From NCBI GenBank assembly GCA_001936135.1, contig CP012809.1:3893501-3957500 (forward strand): DNA of 64,000 nt, read 5' to 3'. Within the stretch, counting starts at the first letter, position 1, and every line of letters begins with the position of its first letter. The notes beneath the pieces were generated by a model, which saw only the letters and a list, made by a program, of their open reading frames with translations, was not told where the DNA came from and ran no database searches. The translations under genes were made by a program, and so were the position numbers. Shown here one piece after another: positions 52,271 through 62,804 of the stretch. The DNA comes from Saccharomycopsis fibuligera x Saccharomycopsis cf. fibuligera (lineage: Eukaryota > Ascomycota > Saccharomycetes > Ascoideales > Saccharomycopsidaceae).

Positions 52271-54146
52271 ATTGTGGGTGTAGTATGTTGTGTTGTGCTG
52301 TGTTGTGTTTGTGAGTATATATATGTAATGTACTGTGAAGGGTTTTGAAATTGGTAACGGTGTTTTTATGTTATTAGGAGAAAAGTAAAATTATTTCTAT
52401 GACAACTGTAGGTTAAGTCTTAAGTTTTTGGGATAAGGATTGCTGGAATCTGATGAATTTCGAATCTCTTAAAACTTTTTTAATACAATTAGACAAAATC
52501 TCCACACGCAGGAATCCTGAAAATTGATTGGCAGCGTAACGACGGAGAAGAGGGAATGGGAGTGGAAACAGCAGGGGGGATGGATAACAAGCGCTGTGAT
52601 ACAAGATACCAGGCAAGAGAAGTGGGCTAGCAGGAGAGGAGTTGTGTTTGGTGGATGGGCAGAAAACTATAGTTTTTTTTCTGTCTTTCTGTTTTTTTTT
52701 TCTGCAGTGATATTATTTGATGATGGCCGCCAGCCTGTGTAAGCGTAAAACAAGATTCCTCTCATTGGCCGCTGTGGGTTACGAGCATTGGATGGACAGT
52801 AAGCAGCGGGGCGCATAACCGAGCACTGACAGCATAGCTGACTAAGCAGAACGCTCCACACTGCTACTACTATAACTACTATCACCAGCACACTATATTC
52901 CATGACTTTGTCAACACTACTTTGCTACTCTGGTGCCACTGACTGCTGCACTTGTAAAGTTACCATATAGACGTGCCAGGCGTGCCAGGTGCCAGTGCTT
53001 AGCATAGTCGTGTGTAAAACAATAGGGCAGCTCAGCTGAGCTGAGCTGCCTTCTGCTGCCCCCACACTCTGAGTAATCACCAATCTCAGCACTCTCATAG
53101 GCCAATCGCTTGCACAGCGATGCCAGCATGCACAATGTTTAACATCAACACTACATGCGGTAAAGCCAAAGCCAAACTGCTATCCGAATTTTTTTTTTTT
53201 TTTTTTTCAACTCATGATGCTGATGCTTTCACAGACAGAGCAAGTAAGAGTGGACGTTGACTCTTTGCCGGTTTTTTTTTTTTTTTTTTTATTATTATTG
53301 TTTTTCTTTTGATCTGCTTAACTATCGCGAGAAGCAGCCTATCGGAGAATACAAGTTGCTGGCGAAGCGGTCAATAGTGTCTCTCATTCAGGTCTGCTCA
53401 CTGCTCACTGCTCACTGCTGTCAATGGGCTCCAACTTGTATAGTCTCAACACAGGCACAAGACATTGCTGACGCATTCTGTGTTTAGCTTGCAGGGCTAG
53501 AGTTTATCGTCCCATTTGGAGCTGATTTCCAACGGCAATGTATATATATTGATCAGCACCGCCCTTTTGCAATGGCAAAACCAATCCGTCAGTGCGTTGG
53601 GAACGCCCGCAATCGTACTACAGTTGGCTCGTAAAGCATACCCCAGTATCAGGTAAACACCCTCGCAATCCAAACGATGAGATCGACTCCACATCGAAGC
53701 TCCCGGTGTAGCTAAAGCTAGTAGTGCCTTTTTTTGGATGACAAAGTTACAGTTTTCGGAGTGTGAAAACAGGAAATTCCGCTTTCCGTTGAAAGCTCAA
53801 TGAAAAACAAAAAGCCCAATCAAGGGTCGCCGTTCAGGACACAAGATAAATTTTTGACAGGTTACTTAAACATTACTGTTTCCGGTTCTATTTTATTTCG
53901 CTTGACTCTCCCTGCTTATCAACACAGCGATTTCGAAAAAAAAAAAAAAAAAAAAAAAGAAAAAGAAAAACCCCGGAGAGAACCTTTTAACAATCACAAA
54001 GGACGTTCGTTGCAGAGCACAGCAAACTATCGCAATCAACGTATAAACCACACCTCCTCTCTAAAAATTCAACATTGATTGAAGAGGAATTCCTCCCCCT
54101 TCTCCCCACCGCCACACATCACAGAAACAACAAACAACAACTGCCC
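52271..54146. other. Divergent spacer, Complex I gene and THEM6-like gene
   Basis: 1.9 kb with no supported gene. It contains TG-rich sequence just upstream of NUAM, T-rich tracts near 53188-53208 and 53272-53290, a perfect inverted repeat at 53026-53050 and an A21-type tract near 53937-53958. A 65-codon minus-strand frame at 53497-53694 has an ATG but no recognisable motif. Confidence 0.5.
53026..53050. repeat. Perfect inverted repeat (12-1-12)
   Basis: GGCAGCTCAGCT, one G, then its exact reverse complement AGCTGAGCTGCC. It can form a cruciform or a 12-bp RNA hairpin. Confidence 0.9.
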
Positions 54147-55037
54147 ATGACATTTCCAACCACCGTCCTTCTCAAGGCCCTAGCATTTATATATTTCGCC
54201 TCGTCTTATAAATCGCTTCCCTTGGCGTACTATATCCGCTTCTACTCCTTACTCGTTAGAGTCCTAGTGATCCCAAGAATCAAAAACAAATTATTCAACA
54301 CTCCTATTCCTCATGCGTCGCAGTGGCCTCTCCAGTCATTGGCACATAAAAGACAACTTCCAACTAAGAAACCTCAAACAGAGGAGGGCAGTCATGCCGG
54401 CAATGACACTGCTGCTGCTGATGCTGCTGCTGCTCAGTCAGAGAGGGAAGACGAGGGCACCTTGGCCGCGTTCCGCCCCTTTGTTCTCTCCACCTACAAC
54501 TCTCCATTCGAATGCGACATGTTTTTACATAAATCCAACAGCACCTACTTTACGGAGTTGGACATTGCTCGTACTGAGCTAATGACCACGTTGTTTCGCG
54601 ATCTAATCTATCATGTCTACGACACCACGAGCCGGTTCGTATACGTTCCGGTAGCCGCGGTGCAAGGAACCTTCTTGAAGGAAATCAAACCGTACCAGAG
54701 ATATGAAATTGTCAGCAGGGTGCTTTCGTGGGACGACAAATGGCTCTTCATCTTGAGCAAGTTTCTCATCAGAGATAAAAAAAGCGCGACTAAAGACGGC
54801 AAGCGAACGAGCTGCTTGGCGGTGACCAAGTATATCATCAAGGACGGTAGAGTGACAATCGCTCCTGCTGAAGCGTTGCAAAAATGCGGGATCTGGAGCA
54901 CGAGGGCCGAAGAATTGGCAAGGGAAAATTATGCCCTAATCGATGAGTTTACCGATGTGCAGCAACTTGATGAGTTGGATTTGTTTCTTGGCGAGAGAGG
55001 CAAGCAGGAGCAAGGCGAAAGTCAGAAGGAGAAATAG
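54147..55037 (+). CDS. THEM6-like hotdog-fold (4HBT-type) protein
   Basis: 296 residues from the first in-frame ATG at 54147 (upstream codons open only with TTG). A short N-terminal hydrophobic segment (VLLKALAFIYFASSYKSLPLAYYIRFYSLLVRVLVIP) may anchor it to a membrane. An Ala/Glu/Asp low-complexity stretch follows. The C-terminal half has the thioesterase-like pattern FECDMFLHKSNSTYFTELDIART, then VYVPVAAVQGTFLKEIKPYQRYEIVSRVLSWDDKWLFILSKF, which matches the THEM6/4-hydroxybenzoyl-CoA thioesterase-like group. Catalytic activity has not been shown for most members, so acyl-CoA thioesterase is only a possible function. Convergent with FAD2. Confidence 0.75.
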   Translation: MTFPTTVLLKALAFIYFASSYKSLPLAYYIRFYSLLVRVLVIPRIKNKLFNTPIPHASQWPLQSLAHKRQLPTKKPQTEEGSHAGNDTAAADAAAAQSEREDEGTLAAFRPFVLSTYNSPFECDMFLHKSNSTYFTELDIARTELMTTLFRDLIYHVYDTTSRFVYVPVAAVQGTFLKEIKPYQRYEIVSRVLSWDDKWLFILSKFLIRDKKSATKDGKRTSCLAVTKYIIKDGRVTIAPAEALQKCGIWSTRAEELARENYALIDEFTDVQQLDELDLFLGERGKQEQGESQKEK

Positions 55038-55645
55038 TGAAGGAGGTCGAGCAATAGTATCTATTAATAATTATAATAATAGCAATATTAGCGGTCTAGC
55101 CAGATATCAATATAGTCGTAATACAATAAAAGATACTTTTTTCCAAACAGTACGCTGTTGCTATCGGGAGCTTCTAGTACTGCCCATTGCTCTACAAAAA
55201 GTCATGGTGTCTATATTATGAATGAATCGTGTATCGTGTATCGTGTATCGTGTATCAATTGATGCTTCATAAAACTTCCAAAGGAACAGGATAAAGATGA
55301 AAACAGTAATAAGATAAAAGATAAGAACAGGACACTTAATTGATTGATAATAACTTAAACGAGAGATGAAAAAAAAAAATATAACAGATGTGAAAAAGCA
55401 AGAATTTAATAATGACAATAATTAATAGATAAATCAGATAGAAGTAGATCTAAAAGTAAAAAAGAAAAAACAAAAAAATAAGCTTTATAAAAGATAATGT
55501 GAAGAATGGAATACTTTATGGAACATAAAACAACTGAAATTGTATGACTAATAACAAGGTAGGAATAATAATAATAATAATAATGATAAAAAAAAAAAAT
55601 TGAAATAATTTTGAAAATTAACAGTGCATGAAAACAACAAGCATC
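55038..55645. other. Convergent spacer with heptamer array
   Basis: 608 bp, including four exact TCGTGTA units at 55227-55254 and an (AAT)n run near 55566-55584. No gene. Confidence 0.6.
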
Positions 55646-57208
55646 CTAATTCAACACTTTACCATCAACATCCACTGGAGCAACCCCCTTATGGTTAACA
55701 TTTCTGTACATCTTAACCCCATTATCACCATCAACAAATTGACAGTATCTGGCAGTTTTCCACAAAGTAAGCCACATGTTTTCGTCAGAGTACATGTAAT
55801 GTTTACCCATAACTTTCTTGATAGCCTCAGTAGCGTCTCTACCGTGGTAGAATGGAATTCTTGAGCAGTAGTGGTGAGCAACATGGGTTTCAATAATATC
55901 GTGAAACAAGTATGGACCAATAAATGGGAACTCTCTGTCAATGGTAGCAGCAGCACCTCTAGCAAAATTCCATTGTTCAGCTTCGTAATGTGGCATTTGA
56001 GGATCAGAATGTTGCAAGTAGGTAATAAACACAAGCCAATGGTTGACCCCAATGTATGGCAAAAACCAGTTAATCAAAACGCTCCAGCCACCATAGTTTT
56101 GGTACCAAAAGTAAAGAACTGTAAGTTGAAGCAAAATACCAATATCAGAAATGATGACATAGTTGTAATCCTTCTTGTCAAAAATTGGAGCAGATGGGTT
56201 GAAATGGTTAACGGCCCATTTGCTGTAACCTTCGTATTCTTGGCCAGTAACATTAGTAAACAAGTAAGCGATCCAACCACCAAATTGTTGAACAAGTAAC
56301 CCGTAAAGTGACATGATTGGAGAATCTTCAGACAACTCAGCAAGTTTGGAAACGCCTTTGTTTTTCAAGTATTCTTCCTTGGTTGGTGGCACAAAGACCA
56401 TGTCTCTAGTCAAGTGACCAGTGGCCTTGTGATGTTTACCGTGACTGAATTTCCATGAGAAAAATGGCACCATCAAGTAAGAGTGCAAGACCCAACCAAC
56501 AGTGTGGTCGAGCCATTCATAATCAGAGAAGGCGCGGTGACCACATTCGTGGGCAAGAACCCTGTTAAGTTGTTAGTATTCGGTACCATAAAAAATGGAA
56601 ACTCACAGACAGGCAATTGAGTCCGGGAGGGGGGCACAGCATGTTAAAGAGAAAAATTGCCCAATTAGGCAATGCGTGCTCGATAAAAAAAAAAATAAAG
56701 CGATTGATTTTTTAGTGTCAGCGGCACTTCCTTGTTGGGAGAAGCGATAACTAACAGACTAAAAATCAAATTAGTAAAGAAAAACAGAAAGACAGAAAGA
56801 CAGAAAAAAAAAAAAGATAACATACCATAAACCGGTGCCAAAAAGACTTTGGGCAAAAGCATAGAAGGCCCAAGCAGCAAATCTAAGATAAACGCTGTTG
56901 AGTAAAGGAATATAAGTGTGAGCAAGATAGCCAGCAGAGACCATTAAGAAAATGTCTCTAGCGACATAACCAAGACCTTTGATGGCGCTTCTCTTGTAAC
57001 AATGCTTTGGAATAGCGCCGAGGATGTCACCAATGGAATAGTCTGGGACTTCAAAGACATTACCATAAGTGTCGATGGCGGTTAAGGGCTGAGCATTTTG
57101 GTTGTTTTTCAAAGTTGCAATGTTGGCAGACTTTTCCGTTTTGGTGAAAGTAGCAGAGGAGTTCTGATCAGCGGTTTTGTTGGAACCGGTAACAGTAACG
57201 GCAGACAT
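55646..57208 (-). CDS. FAD2: Membrane fatty-acid desaturase, FAD2 type (delta-12 or omega-3), one intron
   Basis: Introduces a double bond into an acyl chain in the ER; delta-12 oleate and omega-3 linoleate desaturases are close relatives and I cannot fully separate them. Exon 1 is 56826-57208, exon 2 is 55646-56561, and the 264-nt intron (56562-56825) has GTATGT, TACTAAC (56572-56578) and CAG. The product is 432 residues. The split Trp128 codon is directly followed by the first His box HECGH (132-136), so the intron interrupts just before the catalytic core. Box 2 is HGKHH (168-172) and box 3 HVAHH (354-358). Membrane spans surround the boxes. An N-terminal hydrophilic segment of about 45 residues precedes the DYSIGDILGAIPKHCYKRS motif typical of the family. 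Convergent with the THEM6-like gene. Confidence 0.9.
56562..56825 (-). other. Intron of the FAD2-type gene (264 nt)
   Basis: 5' site GTATGT (56825-56820), TACTAAC (56578-56572) and CAG ending at 56562. Removal gives 1299 nt, divisible by 3, and restores WVLAHECGH. Confidence 0.93.
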
Positions 57209-58099
57209 GGTGAGACTGTGCGGTTAGATGTGTGATGGGATTGGATAGTGAGATCTTCCAAACGATTGGAGGAAGAGAGCAGGCTGGAAATTGAGGCCAG
57301 ATAAGGGGAACAAGAGCAGACAAGAGAAAGTGCGTATAAACCGCTACAGACAGACAGACAGCCAGAAGTGCGATTGAAGAACCAAACCAAACAAAGGAGG
57401 ATCTGGAATGGGTTTATATATATATATATAGAAAGAGAGAGAGAGAAAAGTAAGACGAAAAGAACGAGAACAGAAACACAAGAGAAAACGCACTGGTTTT
57501 ATAAAAAGGAAAAGAAAAAAAAAATAAAAAAAAAAAAAAGAAGGCAGAGAGCGTGAAAAAAACAAAAAAAAAAATAGAAAAAAAAGAAAAGCAGAAAGCG
57601 AGAAAAAGAAAAGACAATCAACAGTCTATCTACTGTTAGTTAGCCCAGTAGCTGTGGTGAAAAGCGTAGTGTAGTCCGCGGCGAAAAAGAAAAGATACTG
57701 CGAAACTCTGTTTAATGTAAGTTTTCTTTTCTTTTTTAATGTTATCTCTGGTGTTTCCATTAGATCTTGGTGATTACATTGATGATTGTTACATCGGCGG
57801 TCTAGTATAGTTAGTCTACGATATTGACACTTTTCCTTGTATTTGAAGTAGTATATAAGCGACGGAAAACCACACACAGGACTAATCTGTCTGCCACTAG
57901 CTGCTACAACAATCGCCATGAAAACTATAGGCCACAATTCGCTTTCCTGTTTGGACAACCTATGCTGGTCCCTGTGTTTTCCCTAAGACCAATCAATGTC
58001 AATCACCGCAGCTGCCCCCAGTCAGTAATATCCCGGTTCACCAAACTCTTTGTGTGTGTGTGTGTGTGGCCCCCTTGAACGTTCCGTCACTTTTTTTAC

Positions 58100-58137
<38 letters not shown>

Positions 58138-58474
58138 TTGAGTGCTCAACATCTGCACACACACAGCGTTACGCTGCAGTGCCGCTATGGCTGCGCACTC
58201 ACTCCAGACTCCACAATCCCAGACAGGCACAATTGTTCAAGTATAAGCAGCTACAGCAGGCTGCCTCACCAGAAAGCCCATATATACATACTAATAAGCC
58301 AAACCCCGGTGCACACACTGACTGGCCTTGCAACTAGCTGTATTGCAATTGTCGGCTGTAGCGCAAGCCCACAGTTTAGCGCCAGCAGCTAACCTTGTTG
58401 TCTTGTCTGCGCTGCCACCAAATCAGATCTGGCATCCGGGGTCTACTGCCAGACAAGGAAGACAGCCTCACATC

Positions 58475-58511
58475 AGTCAGTCAGTCAGTCGCTCGCTCGC
58501 TCGCTCGCTCA
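58475..58511. repeat. Tetranucleotide array, (TCAG)n then (CTCG)n
   Basis: Four or more TCAG units followed by about five GCTC/CTCG units. Confidence 0.8.
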
Positions 58512-59149
58512 GTTGAAACTCGTGCAGATAACTAACATCTTCCGGGCACCGACGCCCGCCCAGCTGGGACATCGGAGGGCTCCCAACCCTGACAGTTTTT
58601 CTTTTCCCCAACAAAGGCGCCAAAGCCCTTTGAGAGTTTTCTAAGTCCTGTGATCTCTCAGACAGCCAAACGCCATAACCAAAGGGCCCAAAACACGTTA
58701 AAAAAAATAAAAAATAAAAATAAAAATAAATCACCACAATTGGTGGGCCCCTAATCGCATAATCGCATATACACTTTTTGCTCTTGGACCCCCTCCCCTG
58801 CCCCCTTCACACTGCCACTGCTATTGCCATTGCCATTGCCATTGCTATGTCTTTGTTTGTAATTTTGTGTTTGTTGCCAAATTGAGTTTGCAAACTTGCA
58901 AATTCAATGTCAATCTCCAGTAGCTCCCACAGCCAGGATCCGCATAATGGAAAAAAGCCTCCAGTTATTACCGTATTTCAAAAGCCTAAACTTTACTGTC
59001 AATCTAGAGACTGTACACGCAACAAACCCGTTAGCTAGTCAGCTAGTTAGTTTGTATGATCATATACGACATAGTCTGGCCCCATATCGAATACGCCAAC
59101 GGGCCAATGAACTACAAAGCCAAGCCAGATAAGCGCCTGTTATGAAAAA

Positions 59150-59196
<47 letters not shown>

Positions 59197-59230
59197 TTAC
59201 TACTACTAATAATAATAATAATAATAATAG
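59150..59230. repeat. Trinucleotide array, (CTA)n then (AAT)n
   Basis: About 15 CTA/ACT triplets, a short interruption (CTTTTA), then about seven AAT triplets. It creates an artefactual poly-Thr/poly-Asn open frame. Confidence 0.88.
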
Positions 59231-60191
59231 TAACAATAATAAACTAACGATCCAACACTTCTCAGTGGTTCCAACCATGGCCCGCGGTTTCGTGATGCAC
59301 CTCAAGCCGACCGGACGTTACAATCCAAGTCGCTGGCCCTTTGGAATCAAACGTAAAGCAAAAATAAAGGGGATGCGTTCGTTGCTCGTAATTCGAGCAG
59401 CTATATACTACAGTGTAGTCCAGCGGGCCAACGGAGATCTACCAACAACAGCAAGGGCAACGGCTGGCCGGCTCGCCCTAAAGCGAAAAGCAAAAAGCGA
59501 AAAGTAAAAGATGGAATCGATACCTGTTAGGCAACGGGGGCCAGCCAGCACACGCGTAGATACCGAATAGAAATCAAGCCCTTGATATCGTGCAGCAGCA
59601 AGCAACGTTGCTATTTGCTGTTGGTGCTGTGCTACTGATGCAATTGATATACTATCATCCATCCATCTATCAATCTATCGACTGTGGGCGGCTGTTATCA
59701 CCCAGCAGGCAGGGGCTCACCTCACCATTGGTTCTCTTTTGCCCGTATTTGAATGTGCGCCGCTTGCTGTATTTTGCGTCTATCTGCCGTTGGTATCACA
59801 TGCGTGAAGCATGATTGATCCACATTATTGACCATCACGCCAATCTACACAGCTTATGGTCTCCATAACATTAAAGCATCTATTCAACAGGCAAAACACA
59901 AGTGAATAAAAAAAAAAAAATCTATGCACATTATACGTAATTGAAAACGTCCCTTAACCCAAAATATAAACAATTATCAACAAAAATCAAAATAACAAGA
60001 TGAAAAACAAAAAAACAACGAAAAAAAAAAAATTAAACTAAACAAAGATAAAGCAGAAATAAAAAACTGTAGCTGAATCGAGAAGAATCAAATAATGATA
60101 ATGATAATAAACTGAGAAAGAAGAAGAAGAAGAAGAAGAAAAAGAAAAAAAAAGTACCACGTAAAACAACATAATCCAGACACTCTCCAAC

Positions 60192-62804
60192 TCACCAAAC
60201 TTGCAACTCTTCATAAATATCAATAACCAGACAATACTGCTCAATAACCTCAGAAACAACATTTCTCACATCATCACACATAACACAAGGTCCACAAAAT
60301 ACAATCGCCATTGAATTATTCTTGCCCAACCCACTACCACCATAACTCATTTCTGTGCAATTTTCTTCAATGATTCGTTGCAAATTTGGTCGTTCACCAA
60401 ACTTGACCATTGCAAATTCATTCAATTCTTCAAATATTTGCTTATCGGTGAGTAGTGTCATACTAGCAACGCTTCCACTACTGTATAGACTGGAAAAGCT
60501 ATTGTTGTGTGATTGTAATTGCGATTCTGATTGCATTCTCGTGCCCATAGCAGCAATTGCGCCATACCCTTGATGGTTATTATGCAATAACTCTTGATGA
60601 TTATGATTCGATAACCCTTCAATAGCCAAAGCGGAGCCATTGACATTAACAGCCTGCGTCTTGGATGTTGATGTTGGAATCTTGCCGGGTTTTTTTTTAC
60701 TACTTGAAAGAAGTGGCTCCCATTCCGATGATATCCCAATAGGCGAATCACTATTGGTTTTAGTAACATCATGCTCATTATTATTGTCCTTGTTGTCATC
60801 TTTCTTTGGAAGCAAATGATTTGTCATTATTGAAGTCGCATCTCTTTCCCTAGTCAAATACAAACATGTCTCACAATCTGCCCCTTTCAATTCCAATAAT
60901 TCATTGGCGAACCATTTCAAGTCATCAAATTTCTTATTACTCCAATATAACTTCAAATCTTGCTTACTGGTGCCAGACTCTTCGGCGGCACCACCAGCAG
61001 CAGCACCAGCAGCATCAGCAGCAGCCACCTGCTTATCATTACCCTTTAGCATTTCATGCAAATGGTAGTATGGACCAGGAATCCCACTGCCACCAGCAAT
61101 GAACAAGACTTTCTTATACTTGCTCAAATCATAATAATCTCCATACGGTCCCTCCAACGAGACTTTAATTGTGGCTTTGCAGCCGGGATGGCTAGTCACA
61201 TAATCGTATAATTTCTTAGTAATGCCACCCTTCACTTGAATGAACAAAATCACCTCATGTTCATTGGTCACTGATTTCAATAAACTGAATGGATGTGATT
61301 GCCAAAACGTATTAGGAAGCAAAAAATAGGCAAACACATAACATCCAGGAAACGGTTTCCACTTGCCGGCATCTTTTATCGGTACGGTAACTTTCAACGT
61401 GTTTGGGGTCACCAAAGTGATTGTTGCTAATGATACTCCAAATTTGTATAACTTGACGATTCTCAAAGTTCGATCAAAGATCCAAATTAAGATCGATAGC
61501 AAAGTGTATTCTAACCATCCAACTTGCAAACAGTGGTAAACTAAGCCAAGCAAAAAAATACTGGCAAAAATGATATGAGTAACCAAGAACACTTCATACC
61601 ATCTGCTGCGAAAATAATGCATTGCCTGAACCATTAGCACAGCAGCACAAATTGTAGAAATGGTTCCAAAAAGGTAATATCTTTCTTCAAAAATATTCCT
61701 CCAAAACGTACGCCTTTGAGCACTAATGATACCGTAGCCCACACTATGGATAAATGCATTAAAAAACATTCCTCTGGAGATCCATTTATGATAAACGATA
61801 AGTGAACTGTACGGCAAGCCTGAGAGCCAAGTAAGAATACTGTTTCTTCCAGCTAATAAAATCAAGATTGGTACGTGGTCAATGGCAATTATTCCTGACC
61901 GATCAGCCAAATATCGTAGCACTTGATCAGAAATGGTTGGAAACAATCTGCTATCAGTGCTAATATTGTAGTCTCCGACCAATAATATAATGTTGAGCAA
62001 AATATAGGCACCAAGAATTATTGACTCTAACCGAGTGGGCACTAATGCAGATGAAAAATATTTAAAAATTGGATTCTTGGCAATGGATTTAAGAATTATT
62101 GGATCATGATGCTTTGTCTTGGTGTTGGGAACAGTAACGTATTTTTTGATCATGCCATTTATAAACTTTTGATTGAATTTTTTATTTGTATTTAATAACG
62201 ATATTGATCTAGTTTGGATAATCTTGTTGTATATGGCAAAGCTTGCAAAGATCGCCGACCAGTAAACGGCAATAAATTTACCAAAATAGGTGCTCAGAAC
62301 AAAATTTGTTTCAAAATCAAACATATCCTTCTTGTACCCTCGTGTCATATTGATATTAAGCTCAATGGGATTGTAAAATACTGTAGTAGTAGGACTACCA
62401 TCAGATTGGTTAGTGGTGGCCGGATTCACAATATATTTTGACCCGTTTTCGTATTTTTGTAATAATTGGTCAATGTTAACTTGATACTCTCCAAACTCTT
62501 CACAGTAGCTTGAAAACGCATCAAGATTGGCAACGAAAAGGTTGTTGTTGTCATTGCTGAGTTCTTGTAAACAATTCACCACCGTTACTAGTTTAGGATC
62601 GTAGTAGCAGGAACAGGCCCACCAAATACCGGAACTGTCATCACATCCAAACATATATCGACTGACGGCAAATTGACAACCTAGAACTGAAGACTTGGAA
62701 TCTGGACTAAGATGTGCCGTCTTATGAGACAATGACGATGCTTCGGCTTGGGTGGTAGGTATTATCGCTGCTACAAGTAGTAGCAATATTGTTAGCAAAT
62801 GCAT
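60192..62804 (-). CDS. Ferric/cupric reductase-like transmembrane flavocytochrome
   Basis: Plasma-membrane reductase that passes electrons from NADPH via FAD and haem to extracellular metal, for high-affinity iron or copper uptake; family members include Fre/Cfl proteins. 870 residues from the ATG at 62804 with a cleavable-type signal peptide (LLTILLLLVAAIIPTTQA). A Cys-containing ectodomain with N-glycosylation sites follows. The six-helix haem domain (about 175-440) contains LIVYHKWISRGMFFNAFIHSVGYG and AVLMVQAMHYFRSRWYEVFLVTHIIFASIFL. The FAD site HPFS is near residue 503, and the NADPH site GGSGIPGPYYHLHEML follows. A low-complexity insert of about 100 residues splits the NADPH domain before the final CGPCVMCDDVR. 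No symbol, because several paralogues exist in such yeasts. Confidence 0.88.
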   Translation of the reverse strand: MHLLTILLLLVAAIIPTTQAEASSLSHKTAHLSPDSKSSVLGCQFAVSRYMFGCDDSSGIWWACSCYYDPKLVTVVNCLQELSNDNNNLFVANLDAFSSYCEEFGEYQVNIDQLLQKYENGSKYIVNPATTNQSDGSPTTTVFYNPIELNINMTRGYKKDMFDFETNFVLSTYFGKFIAVYWSAIFASFAIYNKIIQTRSISLLNTNKKFNQKFINGMIKKYVTVPNTKTKHHDPIILKSIAKNPIFKYFSSALVPTRLESIILGAYILLNIILLVGDYNISTDSRLFPTISDQVLRYLADRSGIIAIDHVPILILLAGRNSILTWLSGLPYSSLIVYHKWISRGMFFNAFIHSVGYGIISAQRRTFWRNIFEERYYLFGTISTICAAVLMVQAMHYFRSRWYEVFLVTHIIFASIFLLGLVYHCLQVGWLEYTLLSILIWIFDRTLRIVKLYKFGVSLATITLVTPNTLKVTVPIKDAGKWKPFPGCYVFAYFLLPNTFWQSHPFSLLKSVTNEHEVILFIQVKGGITKKLYDYVTSHPGCKATIKVSLEGPYGDYYDLSKYKKVLFIAGGSGIPGPYYHLHEMLKGNDKQVAAADAAGAAAGGAAEESGTSKQDLKLYWSNKKFDDLKWFANELLELKGADCETCLYLTRERDATSIMTNHLLPKKDDNKDNNNEHDVTKTNSDSPIGISSEWEPLLSSSKKKPGKIPTSTSKTQAVNVNGSALAIEGLSNHNHQELLHNNHQGYGAIAAMGTRMQSESQLQSHNNSFSSLYSSGSVASMTLLTDKQIFEELNEFAMVKFGERPNLQRIIEENCTEMSYGGSGLGKNNSMAIVFCGPCVMCDDVRNVVSEVIEQYCLVIDIYEELQVW

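Larger units (their letters stand above)
57209..60191. other. Long intergenic region, FAD2 promoter to ferric reductase 3' end
   Basis: 3.0 kb with no supported gene. The FAD2 leader is purine-rich with A-runs (57509-57590) and a short TA repeat (57416-57430). Further up are a T-rich tract of about 35 nt (58101-58136), tandem TCAG and CTCG tetranucleotides (58475-58511), ATTGCC hexamers (about 58822-58847) and (CTA)n/(AAT)n (59150-59230). Open frames through these repeats are artefacts. Confidence 0.55.

Noticed and set aside
53497-53694. 65-codon minus-strand ORF or structured RNA
   Set aside because: It has an ATG, but I found no protein motif and no recognisable RNA-family core.
59142-59507. 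121-codon ORF with poly-Thr and poly-Asn
   Set aside because: It is created by the (CTA)n/(AAT)n microsatellite and has no further protein-like signal.
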